Positions 1 through 8,578 of a DNA stretch of 57,852 bases are shown piece after piece. Under the pieces are notes generated by a model. The model made no database searches. It was not told the DNA's origin and saw only the letters and a list, made by a program, of their open reading frames with translations. The position numbers were made by a program, and so were the translations under genes. Every line of letters starts with the position of its first letter. The first letter of the stretch is position 1. Origin of the DNA: Nocardia transvalensis NBRC 15921 (GTDB lineage Bacteria; Actinomycetota; Actinomycetes; Mycobacteriales; Mycobacteriaceae); assembly GCF_000308875.1 (NCBI RefSeq), contig NZ_BAGL01000120.1, positions 1 to 57,852 on the forward strand. Reading direction: 5' to 3'.

Positions 1-200
1 ACGGCAGCGCCGACCTGGCCCGTCGCCTGGCGGAGGCCGATCTGATCGACCGCTACAACCTGCTCGTGTTCCCGGTGCTGCTCGGTGCGGGTAAGGGCCT
101 GTTCAGCAGGGCGGACCGGGACAAGCAGACGCTGCGCCTGCGCGATTCCGCGACCTACGCCAACGGCGTCGCCAAACTCGTGTACGACGTCGTGCACTGA
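1..200 (+). CDS. Dihydrofolate reductase family protein (RibD C-terminal-like), 3' end only
   Basis: This is the last 65 residues of a gene that begins before the window; the reading frame runs from base 3 to the TGA at 198-200. The visible part contains LLVFPVLLGAGKGLF, the closing strand and GAG loop typical of RibD_C/YwjB-type dihydrofolate-reductase-fold proteins, which bind NADPH in the cytoplasm. The substrate of this single-domain family is usually unknown, so only the fold is called. The 3' end overlaps the convergent AraC gene by 46 bp. A broken relative of the same family lies at about 24016-24321. Confidence 0.8.
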   Translation, partial: GSADLARRLAEADLIDRYNLLVFPVLLGAGKGLFSRADRDKQTLRLRDSATYANGVAKLVYDVVH

Positions 201-892
201 GCGGGATCCAGCGCGATCGCGCCGCCCGCGCCGGTGCGGAGCTGCCGTGCCGTCCGCCCGACGTATCGGCGCAGCGCCCGCGCGAGATGGGGTTCGTCGT
301 AGTACCCGAGATCGGCGACGACCTCGCACTCGGTGGTCCCGGAGGCCAGCAGTGCCGCCGCGGCGCGGGCGCGTTCGATCTGCCGCACGGCTCCGCGGGT
401 GAGGCCCGTCGCCGCGCGGAAACGGCGTTCGAGCGTGCGATCGGTGACCTCGGGGCGGCCGCCGCGCAGCACCTCCGTCACCAAGGGGTCGCGGACCACG
501 ACGCCCGCCCGGACGAGCCGGGCGACGAGGGCCTCGGCGTCGTCCGGATGCGGTGTCTCCCACCGGGTTCCGTCCAGACGGAAACCGCGGCGGGTCGCGT
601 CGGGGAGTTCGATCCCGCCGTCGACCAGGGACGGCGTCGCCACCGCGCGCAGGGAGGCGCCGACGGCGAACTGGATGCCCACGAACGTCGACCCGTCGGG
701 GACGGGGGCTGTGGCCGTTCCGCTCTCGGGACCGGTGACACCCGCGTGCGCCGCGCCCCGCTGCTCCCAGAACACCAGTCCCCACGTCTCGGACGCGACG
801 GATGTCATCTCCGCGACCTGCTCGCTGCGGCACGTCCACACGGAGGCGATCCACGGCGAATCCGACGCACGAGTCTCGAACAGCAGGCCCAC
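155..892 (-). CDS. AraC-family transcriptional regulator
   Basis: This 245-residue cytoplasmic DNA-binding protein has an N-terminal sensor-like half (residues 1-130) of no clear family. The C-terminal half has two helix-turn-helix motifs; LERRFRAATGLTRGAVRQIE and the later DLGYYDEPHLARALRRYVG match AraC/XylS motifs. The start is a GTG at 892 with only a weak Shine-Dalgarno sequence. The 3' end overlaps the convergent dihydrofolate-reductase-family gene, and regulators of this type often sit beside such genes. The inducer is not predictable. Confidence 0.85.
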   Translation of the reverse strand: MGLLFETRASDSPWIASVWTCRSEQVAEMTSVASETWGLVFWEQRGAAHAGVTGPESGTATAPVPDGSTFVGIQFAVGASLRAVATPSLVDGGIELPDATRRGFRLDGTRWETPHPDDAEALVARLVRAGVVVRDPLVTEVLRGGRPEVTDRTLERRFRAATGLTRGAVRQIERARAAAALLASGTTECEVVADLGYYDEPHLARALRRYVGRTARQLRTGAGGAIALDPAQCTTSYTSLATPLA

Positions 893-913
893 CGCCGGAA
901 TTCTAATTCGTAC

Positions 914-2119
914 TCACAGCCCCGCGGCGGTGACCCGGTAGTCCGCTTCCAGGAGCATCCAGCCGCTCAGCTGGACCGACAGATCCGGGCTCAGGTTGGT
1001 CGACGCCGCGGGGGACGCGGGGATGAGCCGCGGGAACATCGCCGGGTTGTGCCGCACCGTGACCGGCCGGGACCAATCCATCCCGAACAGGGGCAGCCCG
1101 TCCACCTCGGCGCGATGCTCCCAGGCCGCCCGCGCCGAGGTGTGCACGAGGGTCGCGGCGGCGGTGTCGCCGAGAGTCACTGCGACCTCGGCGAGATAGC
1201 GGGCGAGGATGCCCATGAACAGTCCGGAGTCGTCCCCGGCGGCCCCGGCGATCACGCCCGCGTTCGTGAGCCGGGATCCGGTGGCGGCGACGAGTGCCGC
1301 CGCGCGGCTGTGGTGGCCGGATTCGCCTGTGCGCACGGCCAATTCGGCTTCCAGCCCGAGGGTGATGCCCTGGCTGTAGGTGGTCAGGCTCCGGTCCACG
1401 TCGCCGCCCGGCTCGTGGACACCGTCGAGGATCAGGCCGCTGCCGGTGTCGCGTAGTCGGGTGTGCAGGAAGTCGGCGAGTTGCCGGGCGCGGGTCGGAT
1501 CGCCGAAACGCGCCAGGGCGAGACCGGTCGGGCCGATCGCGGGAGTGTTGTAGAAATCGTCGCCGGATCGCCAGGGCACCGCGCCGACGGCCGGATTCCA
1601 GCCGTCGAGCAGGGCCACCCGCAGATCCGCCACGGCGTCGGGGAATCCGACGCCGAGCAACCGGTCGGCGCGTTCGAGGGCCAGCGCCAGCCACGCCATA
1701 TCGTCGTAGTACCGGTTGGTCCAGCCGGTGACGTTGCGGGTCCGGATGCCGCGGGCGAGGGCGGCGACCCGTTCGACACGCTCGGGGGTGCGGTCGCGGT
1801 ACGCGGCGTCGATCGCGCAGTCGAGGAGCTGGGCCTGCCACCAATAGCACCAGCGCACGAGCGACCGGTCGAACAGGGACGCCGGCCAGGCGAGCACGCC
1901 CAGCCGCAATCCGGGATGTCCCCACAGCGACCGCACATGTCGCCGCACGATCGCCTGTTCCGCCAGGTCCGCCCGCTGTCCGGGCTCCTCGGGACCCTCG
2001 GACGCCCGCCGGCTGATCGTCAGCGCCTGTGTCGGCTGCGCCGTCGCGGCGAGTGCGACGGAGGCCCCGGCCCCCAGCAGCAGACTGCGCCGGCTGATCC
2101 CCTTCTTCCGGCGATCCAT
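914..2119 (-). CDS. Glycoside hydrolase family 76 protein, Tat-exported
   Basis: This 401-residue protein starts with a twin-arginine signal (SRRSLLLGAGASVALA, residues 9-24) and is probably exported folded to the cell envelope. The mature part is an alpha/alpha barrel of the GH76 type. Asp139-Asp140 in RYYDDMAWLALALE match the catalytic Asp-Asp pair of alpha-1,6-mannanases. Actinobacterial members may act on mannose-containing glycans such as lipomannan or arabinomannan; that substrate is inferred. The ATG at 2119 has a GAGGGAG Shine-Dalgarno sequence about 10 bases upstream. It is divergent from the response-regulator gene at 2291. Confidence 0.85.
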   Translation of the reverse strand: MDRRKKGISRRSLLLGAGASVALAATAQPTQALTISRRASEGPEEPGQRADLAEQAIVRRHVRSLWGHPGLRLGVLAWPASLFDRSLVRWCYWWQAQLLDCAIDAAYRDRTPERVERVAALARGIRTRNVTGWTNRYYDDMAWLALALERADRLLGVGFPDAVADLRVALLDGWNPAVGAVPWRSGDDFYNTPAIGPTGLALARFGDPTRARQLADFLHTRLRDTGSGLILDGVHEPGGDVDRSLTTYSQGITLGLEAELAVRTGESGHHSRAAALVAATGSRLTNAGVIAGAAGDDSGLFMGILARYLAEVAVTLGDTAAATLVHTSARAAWEHRAEVDGLPLFGMDWSRPVTVRHNPAMFPRLIPASPAASTNLSPDLSVQLSGWMLLEADYRVTAAGL

Positions 2120-2290
2120 CCGCTCGGACTCCCTCTACCGAACAACGATCACCGGTGCCGGAAACCGTGCGGCAACATCCTATCCCGCACCGGCCGCCGC
2201 CGCCCGGCGTCACCTCGCACAGCGGTTCTACACAGGATCTCCACATTTGACGCAAACCATCTTCACCGCGGGTGCTTAAGGTCACCAGGT

Positions 2291-2980
2291 ATGGAAGCGA
2301 TCCAGGCCCGGGGCGGGCGTCGAATTCTCGTGGTCGAGGACGAGCCGGCGATCGCGGATTCGATCGCCGCGCGGTTGCGAGCGGAGGGTTTCGGGGTCGC
2401 GGTCGCGTACGACGGTCCCGCCGGGGTCGCCGCGGCGGAGGCCGAGCCGCCCGATCTGGTGGTGCTCGACGTCATGCTGCCCGGCTTCGACGGGCTGGAG
2501 GTGTGCCGGCGGATTCAGGCGCAGCGCCCGGTTCCGGTGCTGATGCTCACCGCTCGCGCGGACGAGACCGATATGCTGATCGGGCTCGGCGTGGGCGCCG
2601 ACGACTATCTGACCAAACCGTTCTCGATGCGGGTCCTCACCGCGCGGGTGAACGCGCTGCTGCGCCGGGTCGACCGTGATGCCGGGCCCGGGGCGCCGCT
2701 GGCCGTCGGCGATCTGCGTATCGATCTCGAGCAGCGGCGGGTGTGGCGGTCCGGCGACGAGGCGCAGCTGACGCCGCTGGAATTCGAGCTGCTGGCGTAT
2801 CTGGCCCGACGTCCGCGCGCGGTGTATTCGCGCGACCAGCTGCTCGGCGATGTGTGGGGGTGGGCCGACGCGTCCGGCACGCGGGTCGTCGACAGTCATG
2901 TGAAGGCCTTACGGCGCAAGCTCGGTGCGGACCTGATCCGTACCGTGCACGGTGTCGGCTACGCGTTGGAGGTGCGATGA
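2291..2980 (+). CDS. OmpR/PhoB-family response regulator
   Basis: This 229-residue cytoplasmic regulator has a receiver domain (residues 10-125) with acidic pocket VVEDE, phospho-acceptor Asp60 in LVVLDVMLPG, Thr87 and Lys109. A winged-helix DNA-binding domain follows (about 135-229, with LTPLEFELLAYL and VDSHVKALRRKLG). The frame is open far upstream, but similarity begins at the ATG at 2291. The stop overlaps the kinase start as ATGA, so the two products are translationally coupled. The target genes probably include the downstream DUF4173 gene; this is inferred from position. Confidence 0.93.
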   Translation: MEAIQARGGRRILVVEDEPAIADSIAARLRAEGFGVAVAYDGPAGVAAAEAEPPDLVVLDVMLPGFDGLEVCRRIQAQRPVPVLMLTARADETDMLIGLGVGADDYLTKPFSMRVLTARVNALLRRVDRDAGPGAPLAVGDLRIDLEQRRVWRSGDEAQLTPLEFELLAYLARRPRAVYSRDQLLGDVWGWADASGTRVVDSHVKALRRKLGADLIRTVHGVGYALEVR

Positions 2981-3993
2981 CAGCGGTTCTCGCCGAGCGG
3001 GTGCGGCCGCGGCTGCCGCGGCCGCTGGACCCGGTGCGCTCGATCAAGCTGAAGCTGGCGATCCTGATGGTGTCCTCGGGTGGGCTCGCCTTCGCCTTCT
3101 TCAGCGTGCAGATCGGGTGGATTCCGCCGCGGACGACCGTGGTGGCGTTGCTGATCGCGCTGGTCACCTCGCAGGTGCTGGCGCACGGCATCACCCGGCC
3201 GCTGCGCGAGATGACGGTCGCGGCGCAGCGGATGGCCGACGGCGACTACTCGCGCCGGGTCCGCGCGACCTCCCGCGACGAGGTGGGCCGGCTGGCCGAC
3301 GCGTTCAACACCATGGCCGCCGACCTGGCCGCCGCCGAACAGCAGCGGCGTGACTTCATCGCCAACGTCTCGCACGAATTGCGCACGCCCATCACGGCTT
3401 TGACGGCGGTGCTGGAGAATCTCGTGGACGGGGTGGCCGAATCCGATCCGGCGACGCTGCGCACCGCGCTGGCCCAGACCCAGCGACTGGGACGGCTCGT
3501 CTCGGAACTGCTGGAATTGTCGAGCGTCGAGGCTGGGGCGGTTGCCCTGGACCGGGAGACGGTCCCGGTGCGGCGGCTGTTCGCCGATGTCGTCGCCGAA
3601 ACGGAGGTCGCCGCGGATGCCTCGGGGCGCGGGGTGCGGGTGACGACGTCCGCGCCGCCCGACCTCGTCGTGTACGCCGATCGGGCGCGCCTGCACGAGG
3701 TCCTGCTGAATCTGCTCGACAACGCGGCACGGCACGGGCCCGCCGGGGGCACGGTATGCCTGGCCGCGGAACCCACCGCCGGCGGCGTCGTGCTGGAGGT
3801 GCGTGACGAGGGCCCCGGCATCCCTCCGGGCGAGCGCGCCCGGGTGTTCGAGCGGTTCACGCGCGGCGAGAGTTCCGACGGCGGTACCGGTCTCGGCCTG
3901 GCCATCGCCCGGTGGATCGTCGGCCTGCACGGCGGCACCATCGCCGTCGCGGACCCCGGCTCCCGCATCCGAGTAACCCTGCCCTCTCCCTGA
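2977..3993 (+). CDS. Sensor histidine kinase (HAMP-HisKA-HATPase)
   Basis: This 338-residue membrane kinase pairs with the preceding regulator. Two hydrophobic helices (about 27-47 and 53-73) are separated by only a few residues, so there is almost no extracytoplasmic sensor loop and the signal is probably sensed in or near the membrane. A HAMP segment (about 71-120) leads to the phospho-acceptor His133 in FIANVSHELRTP. The ATPase domain shows LLNLLDNAARHG, DEGPGIP and GGTGLGLAIA boxes. The start is the ATG at 2977, overlapping the regulator stop. Confidence 0.93.
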   Translation: MTAVLAERVRPRLPRPLDPVRSIKLKLAILMVSSGGLAFAFFSVQIGWIPPRTTVVALLIALVTSQVLAHGITRPLREMTVAAQRMADGDYSRRVRATSRDEVGRLADAFNTMAADLAAAEQQRRDFIANVSHELRTPITALTAVLENLVDGVAESDPATLRTALAQTQRLGRLVSELLELSSVEAGAVALDRETVPVRRLFADVVAETEVAADASGRGVRVTTSAPPDLVVYADRARLHEVLLNLLDNAARHGPAGGTVCLAAEPTAGGVVLEVRDEGPGIPPGERARVFERFTRGESSDGGTGLGLAIARWIVGLHGGTIAVADPGSRIRVTLPSP

Positions 3994-4066
3994 ATCTTCC
4001 TGTCCCACACCCGGACCGCAGCGGCGGTGCCGGGCCGACCCCGCACGTCCATCGGAGGTAGTCGTC

Positions 4067-5920
4067 ATGTCCACCACAACCGTCCCGGGTAGCCCGAAAA
4101 CCCTCCCGGAACACCCAGTGCCACAGCGAATACCGCTGTATCCGCCGCGCTGGAAACGCGTCGCGGTGCCGCGCGGCGTCCTGCCCGCCACCCTCGCCGC
4201 CGGTATCGCCGGGGCGATCGCGCTCCCACTGGGCCAGCCCGGAATCGGCTGGCTGCTGGCCGTACTGGTGAGCGGTGCCGCGATCTACCTCGTCGACCGC
4301 GGTGCCCGGCGGACGTCTCCCGCTGCGGAGGGTTCGGGCGGGGATGTGAACGTCGATGAGGGCGGCACGGGATCGTCGGAAAAGCCTTCTCGCGCTGAGG
4401 ATTCCGAGGAAGGCTCGGAAACGAAGCATCAGGAGGCCAACTTCTCGTCCGAGGTCCGGATATGGCGGGACATCGCGGCCGCCGATCCCGGGACGGGGGC
4501 TGGTGCGGCCGATGATGGCGGCGCGGAAGCCGGTGTAGCCGCGGGCGACGGTGGTGGCGTGGGTGCGGATGGGGGAGTCGGGGCAGGTGCGGCTCCGGAA
4601 GCGGGTGCAGGTGTGGAAGCGACCGGCGAGGTGGCTGCGCGGGCGTCGGTCGTTGGCGCTCCCGCCTCGACGGTCGATCCGGAAGGTGCCGAAAATGTTG
4701 GACGGCAACCATATCGGGGACGGCTGTGGTGGGTGGCGCTGACGGTCGTACTGTTGTCGGTGGGGACCTGGCGGGCGTCGGGCTGGTTGTTCGCCTGGTG
4801 TGTGGCCGCGGCGCTGGTGACCGGATCGCTGGCGATGGTGGGCCGGCGGTCGGTGTTCGGCGCCTGGTTCGACGCGATCGCCGTGCCGTGGACGGCGCTG
4901 ACGGTGCCGCCGTGGTTGCTGCGCGCCGCCTCCAGCCGTGACGCGTCGAGCGGTGCCCGCGTGCGGATCGGCATCTCGCTGGCGGTGACCGCGGGCCTGC
5001 TGCTCGTCTTCGTGCCACTGCTCGCGGGGGCGGATGCGATATTCGCGAACCTACTGGATGCGGTGGTGCCGGACCTGGACGCGGAGTCGGTGACGCAGGG
5101 CGTGGTCGCCTTCGTCGCCGTCGCGGGCGTCACAGCCGGATCGCTGTACCTGCTGGCCGGGCCGCCGCTACCGGCCCGGGACGAGGAGCCCTCCGCACGC
5201 GGAATCCGCTGGCGGCCACTGGAATGGGCCCTGCCGGTCGGCGCGGTGACCGCCGTATTCGCGGTCTTCGTCGCCGTGCAACTGGCCGCGCTGTTCGGCG
5301 GCGACGACTACGTGCAGCGCACCGCGGGCCTCACCTACGCCGAGCACGCCCGCCAGGGATTCTGGCAGCTGTCGGCGGTGACGATCCTGACGCTGGCGGT
5401 GATCGCCGCCGTATTGCGCTGGGGCGCACAGGAACACGGCACCGACCGGGCCTGGATGCGTGCCCTTCTGGGCGCGGTGACGGTGCTGTCCCTGGTGATC
5501 ATCGCCTCCGCGCTGTACCGGATGTGGACCTACCAGCAGGCCTACGGCTTCACGGTGCTGCGCCTGCTGGTCGAGGTGGGCGAGGTGTGGATCGGGCTGG
5601 TGTACGTCCTGGTGCTCGCCGGGCTGATCCGGCTGCGCAGGCGGTGGCTGCCGCGGGCGGTGATCGGCACGGCGGCCGTCACCCTCCTCGCGCTGGCGGT
5701 CGTGAATCCGGAGCGCCTGATCGCCGACCGGAACATCGATCGCTGGGAGTCGGGCAAGAATATCGATACCGCCTATCTGAGCGGTCTGTCCGCCGACGTC
5801 GCCCCCGCCGCGGACCGTCTCCCCGAGCCCTGGCGCTCCCGGATCCTCGACCCGGTCCGCAAACATTCGCACGAAAGTGGTTGGCAGACTTGGAACCTGT
5901 CACGTCATCGACTGCGCTGA
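4067..5920 (+). CDS. DUF4153/DUF4173 multi-spanning membrane protein
   Basis: This 617-residue integral membrane protein follows the two-component genes in the same direction after a 73-bp gap. Two N-terminal helices (about 40-75) are followed by roughly 135 residues of acidic, Gly/Ala-rich low-complexity sequence (80-217), then about eight more helices. The C-terminal half, with ERLIADRNIDRW and the RHRLR terminus, matches DUF4173 proteins. These are often next to two-component systems in actinobacteria but have no established function. The low-complexity insert is probably cytoplasmic and unstructured. Placement in one transcription unit with the kinase is likely but not proven. Confidence 0.85.
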   Translation: MSTTTVPGSPKTLPEHPVPQRIPLYPPRWKRVAVPRGVLPATLAAGIAGAIALPLGQPGIGWLLAVLVSGAAIYLVDRGARRTSPAAEGSGGDVNVDEGGTGSSEKPSRAEDSEEGSETKHQEANFSSEVRIWRDIAAADPGTGAGAADDGGAEAGVAAGDGGGVGADGGVGAGAAPEAGAGVEATGEVAARASVVGAPASTVDPEGAENVGRQPYRGRLWWVALTVVLLSVGTWRASGWLFAWCVAAALVTGSLAMVGRRSVFGAWFDAIAVPWTALTVPPWLLRAASSRDASSGARVRIGISLAVTAGLLLVFVPLLAGADAIFANLLDAVVPDLDAESVTQGVVAFVAVAGVTAGSLYLLAGPPLPARDEEPSARGIRWRPLEWALPVGAVTAVFAVFVAVQLAALFGGDDYVQRTAGLTYAEHARQGFWQLSAVTILTLAVIAAVLRWGAQEHGTDRAWMRALLGAVTVLSLVIIASALYRMWTYQQAYGFTVLRLLVEVGEVWIGLVYVLVLAGLIRLRRRWLPRAVIGTAAVTLLALAVVNPERLIADRNIDRWESGKNIDTAYLSGLSADVAPAADRLPEPWRSRILDPVRKHSHESGWQTWNLSRHRLR

Positions 5921-6018
5921 CTCACAGGATCAGGTCCCGCCGCCGCATCAGCTGTGCCCGGACGGCTCGACCGCCCGCTCCTGTTCTTCGGAAGTGCGAA
6001 GCCACACTTAGCATTCAG

Positions 6019-6045
6019 GATAAGTATTACTAGATGGAACTTATC
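6019..6045 (+). promoter_or_regulatory. Inverted repeat upstream of the DMT permease gene
   Basis: GATAAGT at 6019-6025 and its exact reverse complement ACTTATC at 6039-6045 are separated by 13 bases. An extra ACTTA lies at 6006-6010. The element ends 17-26 bases before the permease start codon, in an unusually AT-rich patch. This is the position of a repressor or activator site. The binding protein is unknown. Confidence 0.5.
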
Positions 6046-6061
6046 GGTGCTCTGCGGAAGA

Positions 6062-7051
6062 ATGACCTCGATGGCAAGCGGAGCACACGATCTCGATCGG
6101 ACGCCGTCGGCCCTTCCCGCGCTGGTTCTCGGATGCGTGCTGGTCGGGGCGTCCTCGACGTTCATCAAACTGTCCGGGACGACCGCGCACACCGCCGCGT
6201 TCTATCGCTGCGCACTGGCGTTGCTCGTCCTGGCGCCGGTCGTGCTGGTGGAGTACCGGCGGTACGGGCGGCCGCCGGCGCCGCTGCCCCGGCTGGCCAC
6301 GGCCTCGGGGGTGCTGCTCGGCGCGGACTATCTGATGTGGACGCAGAGCATTCTCGACGCGGGCGCCGCCGTGGCCACCGTCCTGATCGGCGTGCAGGTC
6401 GTGGTGTTTCCGCTGCTGGCGTGGCTCGTCTCGCGCGAGCAGGTGCACCGGCGGTTCCTCGTCGCGCTGCCGGTGATGCTCGCCGGGCTCGTCCTGACCG
6501 GAGGCGTGCTCGACGCGGATCCCCATGCGCCGCACCCGATTCGCGGTGCGATCCTCGGAATCGCGGCGGGCGTCTGCTACGCGGGCTATCTCCTGCTGGT
6601 CCGCCGCGCGAGCGGTGCCGAACGGCGGATGGTCGTCACGCCGGTGGCATTCGGCACGGCGTCGGCCGCCGCGGTGATCGGGGTCGTCGGCGTCGCCTCC
6701 CGCGATCTCGCGATCGGTCTCGACGCGCCCGCGTGGGCATGGCTGATCGCGGTCGCCGTCTGCGGCCAGGCCCTGTCCTTCGCCCTGATCAACTACGGCT
6801 CGGTGCGGCTGTCCGCCGCCCGCGCCGCCGCGATCATGCTGCTCCAGCCGGTAGCCGCGATCGTCCTGGGAGTAGCTGTGCTGCACGAACATCCAACCCT
6901 GTCCCAGTACCTCGGCATGGCGATCACCATCACCGCCATCGCCCTCGCCACGGTGGGCACGAAGGCCCGCCCGCGCCCCGGTCGCCCCTCCGCCGGGCCG
7001 ATCAGCCGCACAGCTCGACCGGCGACGGGGATCCTCGTCCGTCGACCGTGA
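6062..7051 (+). CDS. EamA/DMT-superfamily permease
   Basis: This roughly 330-residue inner-membrane transporter has ten predicted helices arranged as two EamA repeats. Motifs include ASSTFIKLSG near the start and ALINYGSVRLSAARAAAIMLLQPV in the second repeat (read as two adjoining blocks). Family members export amino acids, purines or drugs; the substrate here is unknown. ATGs at 6062 and 6071 are both possible, and GGAAG at 6056-6060 fits the second better. The 3' end overlaps the convergent caspase gene by 50 bp. A 7-bp inverted repeat lies just upstream. Confidence 0.88.
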   Translation: MTSMASGAHDLDRTPSALPALVLGCVLVGASSTFIKLSGTTAHTAAFYRCALALLVLAPVVLVEYRRYGRPPAPLPRLATASGVLLGADYLMWTQSILDAGAAVATVLIGVQVVVFPLLAWLVSREQVHRRFLVALPVMLAGLVLTGGVLDADPHAPHPIRGAILGIAAGVCYAGYLLLVRRASGAERRMVVTPVAFGTASAAAVIGVVGVASRDLAIGLDAPAWAWLIAVAVCGQALSFALINYGSVRLSAARAAAIMLLQPVAAIVLGVAVLHEHPTLSQYLGMAITITAIALATVGTKARPRPGRPSAGPISRTARPATGILVRRP

Positions 7052-8459
7052 CGCTTCCTACCGCGCATACCGACCCGCGGCTGCCTCGTTCGACCATGCC
7101 GGTCTTCACGAAGCCGATGTTCGGCTTGCGTGCGACTCGGGCATCCGGTCCGGTGGGGTCGTGCCCCTTGGGATACACACGGGCTTCGATCGCCTCGGGC
7201 AGCCCGGGAACTCCCCGCCACGTGGTCCTGGCCCAGGCCGTGTCGCACTGCGCCGACCAAATGATCTCCAGCAGGAAGTCCGGATTGTCTTCCGTCGCCC
7301 GCAGCACCTGCGCGTCGGTGGCGCACCCGCGGTCGTCGGCATCGGCGCCGATCAGGGTGGTATCGAATCCCTCCGTAGCGGGAGACCGGTTGATCACCTG
7401 GGGAATTCCGCCCGCGAGCAGGCTGCCCACCACCACGAATGCCGCGAGTACGACGATGACTGGGAACTTCCACCCCCGGCTACGCAAGGTCTCCGGTTTC
7501 GTCGGTTCAGGCGATCCCGGCGGCGCCGGCACGTCCGGCGGTGCGTCGGGGCGACTCAGCACGACGGGTTTCGCTTCGCCGAGATACTTCGTGTGCCATT
7601 CGAACCGCGGTGACCGACGATTCGGGAAGATGTCGACGTCCGCCGGATCGCAGTCCGACTGCTTGGGGCTGTGCACCTCCGGAGTGGGCAACGCGGCCGA
7701 CCCGAGGAGATTTCTGGCGTCTCGGCACACCCGCCGCAGGCTCAGTCGCTTCGCGTTCCCCGGAACGCCACGCCAGAGCACCGTCAGTACGGCATTGCCG
7801 AACAGGGTGTATCGACCCTGATCGTCGAATTGCGCCGGATCGTCCTTACTCGCCGCGCACAGCACGGAGACGCCGGTGGACATCGGGTCGAGGTCCAGCA
7901 TCTGCTGCACCTTGATCCCTTCCAGCACGGCGGGATCACTCATGAAGCTCGAGACCGCAGCTCCGGCGAAACAGCTGTCGAGAACGATGATGCGAGAACT
8001 GCGGCTGACGGCCTCCTCCATCAACCCCGCGACATCGGCGACCCGAATGAACGACGGCAGGTTCTCCAGATGTCCGCGCGCTCCGAGCAGAACGATGTAA
8101 TCGCTTTTTGCATCGATGAAGGTTCCGTGACCGATATAGATAAAAAAGACGAGCAGACCCTCGCCTCGGGCGCACCGAAGCGATGTCGAGCGCTCGCGTA
8201 GGAATTCTCCGACTCTCGCTAGTTGTTCGTCGCTGGAACTATCCCGATCGAACATCCACAGCAGATTTTCTTCAGGGATTCCAAGTCCGCCTTCGAGGAG
8301 GAAGTAGTCACGCCATCCTCGTGCTGTGATCGCGAAGGCGGTCGATGCGGTGAAGGACCCCGAAGGCCACCTGCTGGCACCGCAGACAACGGCAACCATG
8401 AAAACTGCCGCGCTGCCTATTTGCCGAATGGAAACGATGTTGGCGGGAGTATGTCGCAT
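7002..8459 (-). CDS. Membrane-tethered caspase-like protease with C-terminal DUF2690-like domain
   Basis: This 485-residue protein begins with a peptidase C14-type domain (about residues 20-250). The catalytic dyad is His111 in IYIGHGTF and Cys163 in IIVLDSCFAG. A Pro-rich linker (about 300-325) follows, then one transmembrane helix (about 331-351) preceded by SRGWK. The C-terminal domain (about 375-485) has four cysteines (379, 405, 465, 484) and resembles DUF2690. The expected topology is protease inside and Cys-rich domain outside. The gene is divergent from a stand-alone copy of the outer domain at 8579. An alternative start is Met21 (8399). The call as a cell-suicide or defence receptor is inference. 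Confidence 0.85.
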   Translation of the reverse strand: MRHTPANIVSIRQIGSAAVFMVAVVCGASRWPSGSFTASTAFAITARGWRDYFLLEGGLGIPEENLLWMFDRDSSSDEQLARVGEFLRERSTSLRCARGEGLLVFFIYIGHGTFIDAKSDYIVLLGARGHLENLPSFIRVADVAGLMEEAVSRSSRIIVLDSCFAGAAVSSFMSDPAVLEGIKVQQMLDLDPMSTGVSVLCAASKDDPAQFDDQGRYTLFGNAVLTVLWRGVPGNAKRLSLRRVCRDARNLLGSAALPTPEVHSPKQSDCDPADVDIFPNRRSPRFEWHTKYLGEAKPVVLSRPDAPPDVPAPPGSPEPTKPETLRSRGWKFPVIVVLAAFVVVGSLLAGGIPQVINRSPATEGFDTTLIGADADDRGCATDAQVLRATEDNPDFLLEIIWSAQCDTAWARTTWRGVPGLPEAIEARVYPKGHDPTGPDARVARKPNIGFVKTGMVERGSRGSVCAVGSVTVDGRGSPSPVELCG

Positions 8460-8462
8460 CGG

Positions 8463-8478
8463 GTAGCTTCACAGCTAC
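8463..8478. promoter_or_regulatory. Short perfect inverted repeat at the 5' edge of the caspase gene
   Basis: GTAGCT (8463-8468) and AGCTAC (8473-8478) flank a 4-base loop. The element lies directly before the caspase start at 8459, inside the 119-bp divergent promoter region shared with the DUF2690-like gene. It could be an operator or a leader hairpin that affects translation of the protease. Confidence 0.4.
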
Positions 8479-8578
8479 TTCCCCGTGGGGGCGCGGCGCA
8501 AACATTCGCCGGTCGATCAGCCGGCCGTGCATATCGCGGCCCGAAACCGACACCATACGAAGGACGGCAGGTGCGTTC

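Noticed and set aside
1463..2290. N-terminal extension of the response-regulator frame by about 276 codons
   Set aside because: It is antisense to the GH76 gene and has no receiver homology; the ATG at 2291 is the real start.
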